The notes under the pieces are model-generated. The model did no database searches, was not told the DNA's origin, and saw only the letters and a program-made list of their open reading frames with translations. Of a DNA stretch of 64,000 bases, positions 33,609 through 40,919 are shown piece by piece (position 1 is the first letter of the stretch; each line of letters opens with the position of its first letter). The DNA lies in NCBI RefSeq assembly GCF_014192155.1, contig NZ_JACHXO010000007.1, forward strand, positions 62,001 through 126,000, in the 5' to 3' direction. This DNA is from Roseateles terrae (GTDB lineage Bacteria; Pseudomonadota; Gammaproteobacteria; Burkholderiales; Burkholderiaceae_C). Both the position numbers and the translations under genes were made by a program.

Positions 33609-36600
33609 TCAGTTTTGTAACTGTGCCCACACCTTTTCCAGGCGTTTGACGCTCACCGGCTGCGGCGTGCGCAACTCCTGTGCAAAAAGGCTCACCCGCA
33701 GCTCTTCCAGTTGCCAGCGGAAATCGTCCAGCCGGGCGTCCGGCGCGCCTTTGCGTTCGGCCAGCCGACGCTGCCAGCGCTGCTCCAGCGGCTTGAGCTC
33801 GGTCAGCAGCTTGGCATCCCGGGCGGCATCCGCCCGGAATTTGTCCAGCCGCAGGGTGATGGCCTTGAGATAGCGCGGATAGTGCTGCAACTGGGCCCAG
33901 GGCGTCTGCAGCACAAAGCGATTGGGCATCAGGCGCTGGAACTGCGCCTGGATGTCTTCCACCACGTCCTTGGGCGCCGACCGGGTGTCCTTGAGCTTGC
34001 GAAGCGCCGCCTGATATTCCAGCAGCACGCTGTAGGCCAGCCGCGCCACTTCCTGGGCGATCAGGTTCAGGCGGGCCCGCCCTTCTTCCAGCCGGGTCTT
34101 GAAGCTGAATTCGTCCACCGGCAGCGGGTCGGCCAGGAAGGCGCGATCCAGTGCGACGTCAATGATCTGGTCGCGCAGCTCCTCGCTGGTGCCCAGGCTC
34201 ATGTAGGCCACGGCCATGGACTGCAGGTCAGGGATGTTTTTTTCCAGATACTTCAGCGGCTCCTTGAGCTGCAGGGCGATCAGGCGGCGCAGGCCAGCGC
34301 GGTGCTTGGCGGCGGCCACGTCCGGTTCGTCGAAGACTTCGATCTCGACGTGGGTGGTGCGGTCGATCAGCGCCGGGAAGCCGATCAGCGTCTGCGGGCC
34401 GCGTTTGATCTCCATCAGCTCCGGCAGCTCGCCGAAGGTCCAGCTGGTGTAGGTCTTGGTGGCGTCGGCGGCGGACTTCGGTGGCGCGGCCACGGTGGCG
34501 CGAATGCCGCCATTGCCGGTGCTGGCGCCGGTGGTGCCGCCGCCGCTGCGAGGTCCGGCAGAGGCCTCGGAGCCGCCCGCGCGGCCCTGGGCGTTGCGAT
34601 CTCCCGCAGCGCCGTTGCGCCCGGCACGCTCGCCCTGGCCTCCGTCGCCAGAGCGGCCGACGCCCTCGGCGCCGGGCCCACGCCCCCGGTCGCCACGATC
34701 CTGGCCACCACGGGCATCACCCGCAGCGCCAGATCCGGCGGATCCGTCAGTGCCCTCGCCCGCTGCGCTGCCTTGCAGCTTCAGCGCCGCCAGGGCCTGG
34801 AAGGCGGACCGCGCCTGTCCGCCCAGCTCGGCCTTCAGCGCAGCCAGGTTGCGCCCCTGCCCCAGCTGCCGACCATGCTCATCCACCACGCGGATGTTCA
34901 TGAACAGATGCACCGGCACCTGCTCCAGCTTGAAGTCGTTGCGCTGAATGGCCAGTTGCGTCCGTTCCTTGACCGCCTTGAGCAGGACCTCGAGCAGGCT
35001 GCCCTGGCCGAACGGCGTCAGCTCGACGAATTCACGGACGTAATCCGGCAGCGGCGTCAATCGCGCCCGCGGTTTCTGGTGAAGGCTCTTGAGCAGCGCC
35101 AGGACCTTGGCTTCCAGCATGCCGGGCACCAGCCATTCCACCCGGTCGTCATTGACCTGATTGAGCGCATAGATGGGCACGGTGACGGTGACGCCGTCCC
35201 GCGCATCACCGGGCTGATGCAGGTAGGTGGCGCTGCAGTCCACACCGCCCAGGCGCACCGAGCGCGGGAAGGCATCGGTGGTGACGCCGGCGGCCTCGTG
35301 CCGCATCAGCTCCTCGCGGCTCAGGTGGAGCAGCCGCGGGTTGCCCTTGCTGGCCTCGCGCCACCATTTCTCCAGCGTCGCGCCGGAGCAGACCTCGGCC
35401 GGCAGATGCTGGTCGTAATAGGCGTAGATCAGCTCATCGTCCACCAGCACGTCCTGCCGGCGGGACTTGTGCTCCAGCTCCTCCACCTTCGCAATCTGCT
35501 TCTGGTTGTGGGCCAGGAAGGGCAGTCGGGTCTCCCACTCGCCATTGACCAGCGCTTCACGGATGAAGATCTCTCGGGCCGCCACCGGATCCACCCGCCC
35601 GAAGTTCACGCGACGGTTGTTATAGATGACGATGCCATAGAGCGTTGCCCGCTCCAGCGCGATGACCTCGGCGGCCTTTTTCTCCCAATGCGGCTCCAGC
35701 AGCTGCGTCTTGATCAGATGGCCGGCGATGCCGGGCAGCCACTGGGGTTCGATTGCGGCGATGCCCCGGCCGAACAGCCGGGTGGTGTCCACCAGTTCGG
35801 CCGCGACGATCCAGCGGCCCGGCTTCTTGCTCAGATGCGCACCCGGATGCCGCCAGAACTTGATGCCGCGGGCCCCGAGGTACCAGTCGTCATCGTCCGC
35901 CTTGAGGCCGATGTTGCCCAGCAGCCCGGCCAGCATCGACAGGTGGACCTGCTCATAGGTGGCCGCCGCGCCGTTCAGGCGCCAGCCCATTTCCGCCACC
36001 ACCGTGTGCAGCTGGGAGTGGATGTCCCGCCATTCGCGCACCCGGCGCGGACTGACGAAGTTGTCGCGCAGCAGTTGCTCGTGGCGGCGGTTGCTCAGCT
36101 TGTGGGTGCGTGGTGCCCGGCCGCTGGTCGAGAGGCCGCCCGCGCCCTCGTCCGGCGCGCTCCCGCGAGACTCGCCCAGCCACTTCCAGAGCTTGAGGTA
36201 GCCCATGAACTCCGAGCGCTCGTCGTCGAATTTCTTGTGCTTTTCGTCCGCCTGCTGTTGCTGGTCCATCGGCCGGTCGCGCACATCCTGGCCGGACAGC
36301 GCGCTGGCGATGATCAGCACCTCGGTCAGCGCGTCGCGCTGGCGGGCTTCCAGGATCATGCGGCCCACCCGCGGGTCCAGCGGCAATCGGGAGAGCTCCT
36401 CGCCGATGGGGGTCAGCTCATTGCGCTCATCGACCGCACCGAGTTCCGCCAGCAGCTGGTAGCCATCGGCCACCGCCTTGCGCGGCGGTGGTTCGATGAA
36501 GGGGAACTCCTCCACCTGGCCCAGCCGCAGCGCCTTCATCCGCAGGATCACGCCGGCCAGTGAGCTGCGCAGGATTTCGGGGTCGGTGAAGCGGGGACGG

Positions 36601-38006
36601 GAGAGGAAGTCCTTCTCGTCATACAGCCGCACGCAGATGCCGTTGCTCACCCGTCCGCATCGTCCGGCCCGCTGGTTGGCCGCGGCCTGGCTGATCGACT
36701 CGATCTGCAGCTGCTCCACCTTGTTGCGGTAGCTGTAGCGCTTCACCCGTGCCAGGCCCGGGTCCACCACATAGCGGATGCCGGGGACGGTCAGCGAGGT
36801 TTCAGCCACGTTGGTGGCCAGCACGATGCGCGGCTGTCCATGCGGCTGGAAGACGCGGTCCTGTTCCTGCTGCGACAGACGGGCAAACAGCGGCAGCACC
36901 TCCACGCCAGGCGGGTGATGCTTGCGCAGGGCTTCGGCCGCTTCGCGGATCTCACGCTCACCGGGCAGGAACACCAGCACGTCGCCGGAGCCTTCGCGCC
37001 AGAGTTCGTCCACGGCGTCGCAGATCGCGTCGCTCAGGTCGTGATCCCTGGACTCCTCGAAGGGGCGATACCGCTGCTCCACCGGGAACAGGCGCCCGGA
37101 CACCAGGATGATCGGCGCCGGCCCTTTGGCCGAGGCGAAATGCTGGGCAAAGCGGTCGGCGTCGATGGTGGCCGAGGTGACGATGACCTTCAGGTCGGGT
37201 CGCCGCGGCAGGATCTCGCGCAGATAACCCAGCAGGAAGTCGATGTTCAGGCTGCGTTCGTGGGCCTCGTCGATGATCAGCGTGTCGTAGGCCTTGAGCA
37301 GCGGATCGGTCTGGGTCTCGGCCAGCAGGATGCCGTCGGTCATCAGCTTGACGGAGGCGCCGGGGGAGAGCCGGTCCTGGAAGCGGACCTTGTAGCCGAC
37401 CACGTCGCCCAGTGGCGACTTCAGTTCTTCCGCGATGCGCTTGGCCACGCTGGACGCGGCGATCCGTCGCGGCTGGGTGTGGCCGATCAGTCCGCCGCCA
37501 TTGCCGCGGCCGCGGCCCATGGCCAGGGCGATCTTGGGCAGCTGGGTGGTCTTGCCGGAGCCGGTTTCGCCGCAGACGATCACCACCTGGTGCTGTGCCA
37601 GCGCCGCCATGATTTCCTCGCGACGGCCGGAAACGGGCAGCGATTCGGGGAATTCGATCGGCGGGATGGGAGTTGCGGGCGCCTGCGCCCGCGGAGCGTC
37701 GCCGCGACGGGGCGCATCACGGCGACCGCGTCCGCCGTCGGGGCGCGGCGGCTTCGGCGCCCGCGGGCCGGCGGCTGGGTCGCGGTCCTGCGGGCGGCTG
37801 GACGCCAGGTCACGCTCACGCGGCCGGTCGGACGCTGCGTGCCGCTCACGCGGCCGGTCGGACGCTGAGTCACGATCACGCGGCCGCCCTGCGGACGCGG
37901 ATCTGTCCACGGCGGCGTCGGCCGGAGCGGCGGAGGGATCGGAAGCGGCGGGGTCGTTCGGCAAGGCCTGGGAGGCGGGCACGGAGGATGAATTGTTTTG
38001 ACTCAC
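33609..38006 (-). CDS. hrpA: ATP-dependent RNA helicase HrpA (DEAH box)
   Basis: 1465 residues against about 1300 in E. coli. Helicase motifs: Walker A GETGSGKTT (146-154), DEAH in LIIDEAHERSLN, SATID, VFLPGEREI, NVAETSLTVPGI and the arginine-finger QAANQRAGRCGR; the OB and HrpA-specific C-terminal regions follow. HrpA helps rescue collided ribosomes in E. coli. Two low-complexity expansions account for the extra length: an Arg/Asp/Ala-rich N-terminus of about 120 residues with ten-residue repeats, and a Gly/Ala-rich stretch near residues 1075-1170. The start is GTG at 38006 with no ribosome-binding site, and a GATAAT box sits 10 bases upstream. Confidence 0.93.
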   Translation of the reverse strand: MSQNNSSSVPASQALPNDPAASDPSAAPADAAVDRSASAGRPRDRDSASDRPRERHAASDRPRERDLASSRPQDRDPAAGPRAPKPPRPDGGRGRRDAPRRGDAPRAQAPATPIPPIEFPESLPVSGRREEIMAALAQHQVVIVCGETGSGKTTQLPKIALAMGRGRGNGGGLIGHTQPRRIAASSVAKRIAEELKSPLGDVVGYKVRFQDRLSPGASVKLMTDGILLAETQTDPLLKAYDTLIIDEAHERSLNIDFLLGYLREILPRRPDLKVIVTSATIDADRFAQHFASAKGPAPIILVSGRLFPVEQRYRPFEESRDHDLSDAICDAVDELWREGSGDVLVFLPGEREIREAAEALRKHHPPGVEVLPLFARLSQQEQDRVFQPHGQPRIVLATNVAETSLTVPGIRYVVDPGLARVKRYSYRNKVEQLQIESISQAAANQRAGRCGRVSNGICVRLYDEKDFLSRPRFTDPEILRSSLAGVILRMKALRLGQVEEFPFIEPPPRKAVADGYQLLAELGAVDERNELTPIGEELSRLPLDPRVGRMILEARQRDALTEVLIIASALSGQDVRDRPMDQQQQADEKHKKFDDERSEFMGYLKLWKWLGESRGSAPDEGAGGLSTSGRAPRTHKLSNRRHEQLLRDNFVSPRRVREWRDIHSQLHTVVAEMGWRLNGAAATYEQVHLSMLAGLLGNIGLKADDDDWYLGARGIKFWRHPGAHLSKKPGRWIVAAELVDTTRLFGRGIAAIEPQWLPGIAGHLIKTQLLEPHWEKKAAEVIALERATLYGIVIYNNRRVNFGRVDPVAAREIFIREALVNGEWETRLPFLAHNQKQIAKVEELEHKSRRQDVLVDDELIYAYYDQHLPAEVCSGATLEKWWREASKGNPRLLHLSREELMRHEAAGVTTDAFPRSVRLGGVDCSATYLHQPGDARDGVTVTVPIYALNQVNDDRVEWLVPGMLEAKVLALLKSLHQKPRARLTPLPDYVREFVELTPFGQGSLLEVLLKAVKERTQLAIQRNDFKLEQVPVHLFMNIRVVDEHGRQLGQGRNLAALKAELGGQARSAFQALAALKLQGSAAGEGTDGSAGSGAAGDARGGQDRGDRGRGPGAEGVGRSGDGGQGERAGRNGAAGDRNAQGRAGGSEASAGPRSGGGTTGASTGNGGIRATVAAPPKSAADATKTYTSWTFGELPELMEIKRGPQTLIGFPALIDRTTHVEIEVFDEPDVAAAKHRAGLRRLIALQLKEPLKYLEKNIPDLQSMAVAYMSLGTSEELRDQIIDVALDRAFLADPLPVDEFSFKTRLEEGRARLNLIAQEVARLAYSVLLEYQAALRKLKDTRSAPKDVVEDIQAQFQRLMPNRFVLQTPWAQLQHYPRYLKAITLRLDKFRADAARDAKLLTELKPLEQRWQRRLAERKGAPDARLDDFRWQLEELRVSLFAQELRTPQPVSVKRLEKVWAQLQN
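37785..37884. repeat. 30-bp tandem repeat in the 5' end of hrpA
   Basis: The 23-base core ending in gacgctg recurs at 37815-37837 and 37845-37867 with a 30-bp period. A shorter third copy starts near 37875 and a degenerate one lies before 37815. Read on the minus strand it encodes repeats of the form D-R-P-R-E-R-x-A-A-S. Confidence 0.8.
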
Positions 38007-38073
38007 GGGGGGCGCATTATCCGCCCCCCGCTTCCTTTCGTCGGTTCGCCAGGCCCCACGGGCCTACGGCCCC

Positions 38074-38472
38074 TCAGGACATCTGCGACGCGTAGGTGAT
38101 GACGTTGATCACCGCGCCTTGCGGATCCTGCAGGGTGGCCATGCGTCCGACGGTCGGAATGTCGGTCACCGGCATCAGGATCTTGCCGCCCAGCTCCACC
38201 GCCTTGGCCGCCGTGGCGTCCACGTCCTGCACCGTCACATAGGTCATCCAGTGCGGCGGCAGCGGCTGGTCCGCCGGGGTTTTGAACATCCCGGCCACGG
38301 CGGTCTCCCCCACCTTCGCCACGCGGTAGATCTCGCCGGGCGCCGCCCCGGGCATCGGCATCGATTCCAGCTTCCAGCCGAAGAGGCTTCCGTAGAACTC
38401 GGCGGCCTTGTCCGGCGCGGGCGTGATCAGCTCGGACCAGCTGAAGGCGCCGTGGGTTTTGAAGACATCCAT
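38074..38472 (-). CDS. VOC family protein (glyoxalase-like)
   Basis: 132 residues with the two half-domains of a vicinal oxygen chelate fold. The opening FSWSELITPAPDKAAEFYGSLFGW has the alpha helix that starts each repeat, and the second half reads MTYVTVQDVDATAAKAVELGG and ends DPQGAVINVITY. Similar proteins are annotated as glyoxalase/bleomycin-resistance-like or hydroxylase-like, and the metal ligands cannot be set by eye. GGGGAG precedes the ATG at 38472, so the open frame further upstream is not used. It lies between hrpA and argA and is divergent from argA. Confidence 0.85.
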   Translation of the reverse strand: MDVFKTHGAFSWSELITPAPDKAAEFYGSLFGWKLESMPMPGAAPGEIYRVAKVGETAVAGMFKTPADQPLPPHWMTYVTVQDVDATAAKAVELGGKILMPVTDIPTVGRMATLQDPQGAVINVITYASQMS

Positions 38473-38584
38473 GTGCAACTCCCCTTGTGTCTGTGTGAAA
38501 GCTGCATGCTCTCGCGGCGCCCTGTGCACATCAAGAGGCCTTGAACCCGCGTCCGGGGGACAGGGTGCGGCACAATTCGCGTTC

Positions 38585-39925
38585 ATGAGCCTGGTCTTCC
38601 CCCACACCTTCGTTCCGTGGTTTCGCGCGGTGGCCCCCTATATCCATGCCTACCGCGGCGAAACATTCGTTGTCGGCATGACCGGGGAAATGATTGCGGC
38701 CGGCAAGCTCAACAGTTTCGTGCAGGATCTCGCCATCATGCATGCCATGGGCATCAAGATCGTGCTGGTGCATGGTTTCCGCCCGCAGGTGAATGAGCAG
38801 CTCGCGGCCAAGGGCCACCCGGCGCTCTACAGCCACGGCATGCGCATCACCGACGCCATCACGCTGGATTGCGCGCAGGAAGCCGCTGGCCAGTTGCGGT
38901 TTGAAATTGAAGCGGCCTTCTCGCAGGGTTTGCCCAACACGCCGATGGCCAATTCCACGGTGCGGGTGGTTTCCGGCAATTTTCTGACCGCGCGGCCCGT
39001 CGGCATCGTGGACGGCGTGGATTTCAAGCACAGCGGGATTGTTCGGCGTGTGGATGCCGCAGCCATCCAGCGGGCGATTGATATTGGCGCCATCGTGTTG
39101 ATGTCGCCATTTGGTTTTTCCCCGACCGGCGACGCCTTCAATCTGATGATGGAAGACGTGGCCACCGCGACCGCGATTGCGCTGCAGGCCGACAAGCTGC
39201 TCTTCATGACGGAAGTGGAAGGGGTGCGCGAAAACCCCGAAGATCCGGACAGCAACATCGATACCGAACTGGCGCTGGCCGAAGCCAAACGGCTGATGGC
39301 CAAGTTGCCGCCGCCAACGCAGCCCACCGATGTGGGCTTCTATCTGCAGTACTGCGTGAAAGCCTGTGAAGCGGGCGTGGAACGGAGCCACATCCTGCCG
39401 TTTGCGGTGGATGGCGCGCTGCTGCAGGAGGTCTATACCCACGACGGTATCGGCACGATGGTGGTGGATGAAAAACTCGAAAGTCTGAGGGAAGCCACCC
39501 ACGACGATATTGGCAGCCTGATCGCCCTGATTGAACCGTTTGAACGCGACGGCACCCTGGTGAAACGGGACCGCAGTGAAATTGAGCGGGACATCGAGAC
39601 CTATACGGTGATCGAGCACGACGGCGTGATTTTCGGCTGTGCCGCGCTGCACCCATATCAGGAAGCGCGCACCGCGGAAATGGCGGCGCTGACGGTCTCC
39701 AGCGCGGTGCAGGGTCAGGGCGATGGCGAGCGGCTGCTCAAGCGGATCGAGCAGCGCGCCCGTGCACTGGGCCTCACCAGCATTTTTGTGCTGACCACCC
39801 GCACCATGCATTGGTTCATCAAACGCGGCTTCCAGCCGGTGGATCCGAACTGGCTGCCGGAAGAGCGCAAGCGCAAGTACAACTGGGACCGTCGTTCCCA
39901 GGTGCTGGTGAAGAAACTGGCCTGA
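38585..39925 (+). CDS. argA: N-acetylglutamate synthase
   Basis: 446 residues, the classic two-domain ArgA. The N-terminal amino-acid-kinase-like domain (GETFVVGMTGEMIAAGKL, then IVLVHGFRPQVNEQL and LQADKLLFMTEVEGV) binds arginine for feedback inhibition. The C-terminal GNAT domain (YTVIEHDGVIFGCAALHPY, then VSSAVQGQGDGERLLKRIE and WFIKRGFQPVDPNWLPEERK) transfers acetyl from acetyl-CoA to glutamate. This is the first step of arginine synthesis. The Met at 38585 opens the conserved part. It is followed 117 bp later by yggX on the same strand. Confidence 0.95.
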   Translation: MSLVFPHTFVPWFRAVAPYIHAYRGETFVVGMTGEMIAAGKLNSFVQDLAIMHAMGIKIVLVHGFRPQVNEQLAAKGHPALYSHGMRITDAITLDCAQEAAGQLRFEIEAAFSQGLPNTPMANSTVRVVSGNFLTARPVGIVDGVDFKHSGIVRRVDAAAIQRAIDIGAIVLMSPFGFSPTGDAFNLMMEDVATATAIALQADKLLFMTEVEGVRENPEDPDSNIDTELALAEAKRLMAKLPPPTQPTDVGFYLQYCVKACEAGVERSHILPFAVDGALLQEVYTHDGIGTMVVDEKLESLREATHDDIGSLIALIEPFERDGTLVKRDRSEIERDIETYTVIEHDGVIFGCAALHPYQEARTAEMAALTVSSAVQGQGDGERLLKRIEQRARALGLTSIFVLTTRTMHWFIKRGFQPVDPNWLPEERKRKYNWDRRSQVLVKKLA

Positions 39926-40042
39926 ATTTTTTCCACTCAGCGCCAGGGTTTCGCGGGGTTGATCGCCCGTTGAACATTTGTTTCATTCAGTCGCGAAGAT
40001 TTCTCGCGGCTGCCCCCACACTCTTTGAGCATCGAGGTTGAT

Positions 40043-40315
40043 ATGGCTCGTACCGTCCAATGCGTTTATCTGAAGAAGGAAGCCGAGGGCATGGACTTCC
40101 CCGTCTATCCCGGCGAACTGGGCAAGCGCATCTATGAAAATGTTTCCAAGGAAGCCTGGGCGGCCTGGATGAAGCATCAGACGATGCTGGTGAACGAAAA
40201 CCGCCTGAATCTGGCCGACCAGCGTGCCCGCCAATACCTGGCCCGCCAGATGGAGCAGTTCTTCTTTGGCGACGGTGCCGAACAGCCGGCGGGATATGTG
40301 CCGCCGGCCGCCTGA
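40043..40315 (+). CDS. yggX: Probable Fe(2+)-trafficking protein YggX
   Basis: 90 residues of the YggX family, involved in protecting iron-sulfur clusters from oxidative damage. The opening [19 protein letters not shown] with its conserved Cys7, then [21 protein letters not shown] and the [10 protein letters not shown] string, match throughout. The ATG at 40043 has GAGG four bases upstream; an ATG-like codon six residues earlier is less likely. It lies between argA and hns. Confidence 0.95.
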   Translation: MARTVQCVYLKKEAEGMDFPVYPGELGKRIYENVSKEAWAAWMKHQTMLVNENRLNLADQRARQYLARQMEQFFFGDGAEQPAGYVPPAA

Positions 40316-40347
40316 TTACCGTGGATCCTGCCTCGCTTTGGGCTGAC

Positions 40348-40382
40348 TTTGACAGGTAGGGCCCTGCCCCATCGTTGTCAAA
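40348..40382. promoter_or_regulatory. Inverted repeat upstream of hns
   Basis: TTTGACA (40348-40354) and TGTCAAA (40376-40382) flank 21 bases that include the palindrome AGGGCCCT. It lies just after yggX and 25 bp before the hns -35 region. It could be a regulator site for hns or the 3' hairpin of yggX, although no T-run follows. Confidence 0.4.
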
Positions 40383-40406
40383 TTGAGTGGATGGGCGATT
40401 ACCCCC

Positions 40407-40437
40407 TTGCGGAGATATACAAGGGCCTGCATATAAT
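40407..40437 (+). promoter_or_regulatory. hns promoter
   Basis: A perfect TATAAT (40432-40437) has a weaker TTGCGG 19 bp upstream (40407-40412). Transcription would begin near 40444, giving a leader of about 50 nt before the hns start. The region is locally AT-rich, as expected for an autoregulated H-NS promoter. Confidence 0.65.
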
Positions 40438-40492
40438 GCGGGCATGCCCTATTTCGGGCCTTGGCTGTTGAACCTTGTGAGGAATTGCATAA

Positions 40493-40795
40493 ATGGCATC
40501 GCTCAAAGATCTGTTGGCCCAGCGGGCCGCTCTGGAACAGCAAATCGCGGAAACCCAGGAGCGTGAACGCGCTGATGCGATCGCGAAGGTGAAGTCGCTG
40601 ATGTCCGAATATGGACTGAATGTGGCGGACCTGACGGCTCGCAGCGCCAAAACGACCGGCGCCAAGGCTTCGAAGGTGGCGGCCAAGTACCGCAATCAGG
40701 CCACCGGCGAGAGCTGGAGCGGTCGTGGCCTGCAGCCCAAGTGGCTCAAGGCTGCCATTGCCAATGGCGCCAAGCTGGAAGATTTCGTTCTGTAA
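40493..40795 (+). CDS. H-NS family nucleoid-associated protein
   Basis: 100 residues. The N-terminal half is a coiled coil (LKDLLAQRAALEQQIAETQERERADAI) for oligomerisation. The C-terminal domain reads KYRNQATGESWSGRGLQPKWLKAAIANG, with the W-S-G-R-G minor-groove hook typical of betaproteobacterial H-NS. Such proteins bind curved AT-rich DNA and silence horizontally acquired genes. A strong TATAAT promoter precedes it and two stem-loops follow. Many Burkholderiales carry several such paralogs, so no specific symbol is given. Confidence 0.93.
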   Translation: MASLKDLLAQRAALEQQIAETQERERADAIAKVKSLMSEYGLNVADLTARSAKTTGAKASKVAAKYRNQATGESWSGRGLQPKWLKAAIANGAKLEDFVL

Positions 40796-40810
40796 GTTCT
40801 CCGTTGCGCG

Positions 40811-40831
40811 CGGCCCCCACCCAGGGGGCCG
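40811..40831 (+). terminator. Possible 3'-end hairpin of hns
   Basis: CGGCCCCC (40811-40818) pairs with GGGGGCCG (40824-40831) around a 5-base loop, 15 bases after the hns stop. There is no T-run, so termination would need help from Rho or the next structure. Confidence 0.45.
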
Positions 40832-40847
40832 TAAGCACCCGGTCCGC

Positions 40848-40903
40848 CCGAAGGCGATCGCAACCCCTAGGCGCTAGCGCGAGGGGGGAGCGATCGCCTT
40901 CGG
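40848..40903. repeat. Large nested palindrome before dnaG
   Basis: A perfect 14-bp inverted repeat (40848-40861 with 40890-40903) encloses a CCCCT/AGGGG pair and, at the centre, the 10-bp palindrome GCGCTAGCGC (40871-40880). The structure ends 16 bases before the dnaG start codon. It could form a long hairpin or cruciform. Whether it ends hns transcription, controls dnaG or is a dispersed repeat cannot be told from one copy. Confidence 0.75.
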
Positions 40904-40919
40904 CGCTAAAATAGATCCA

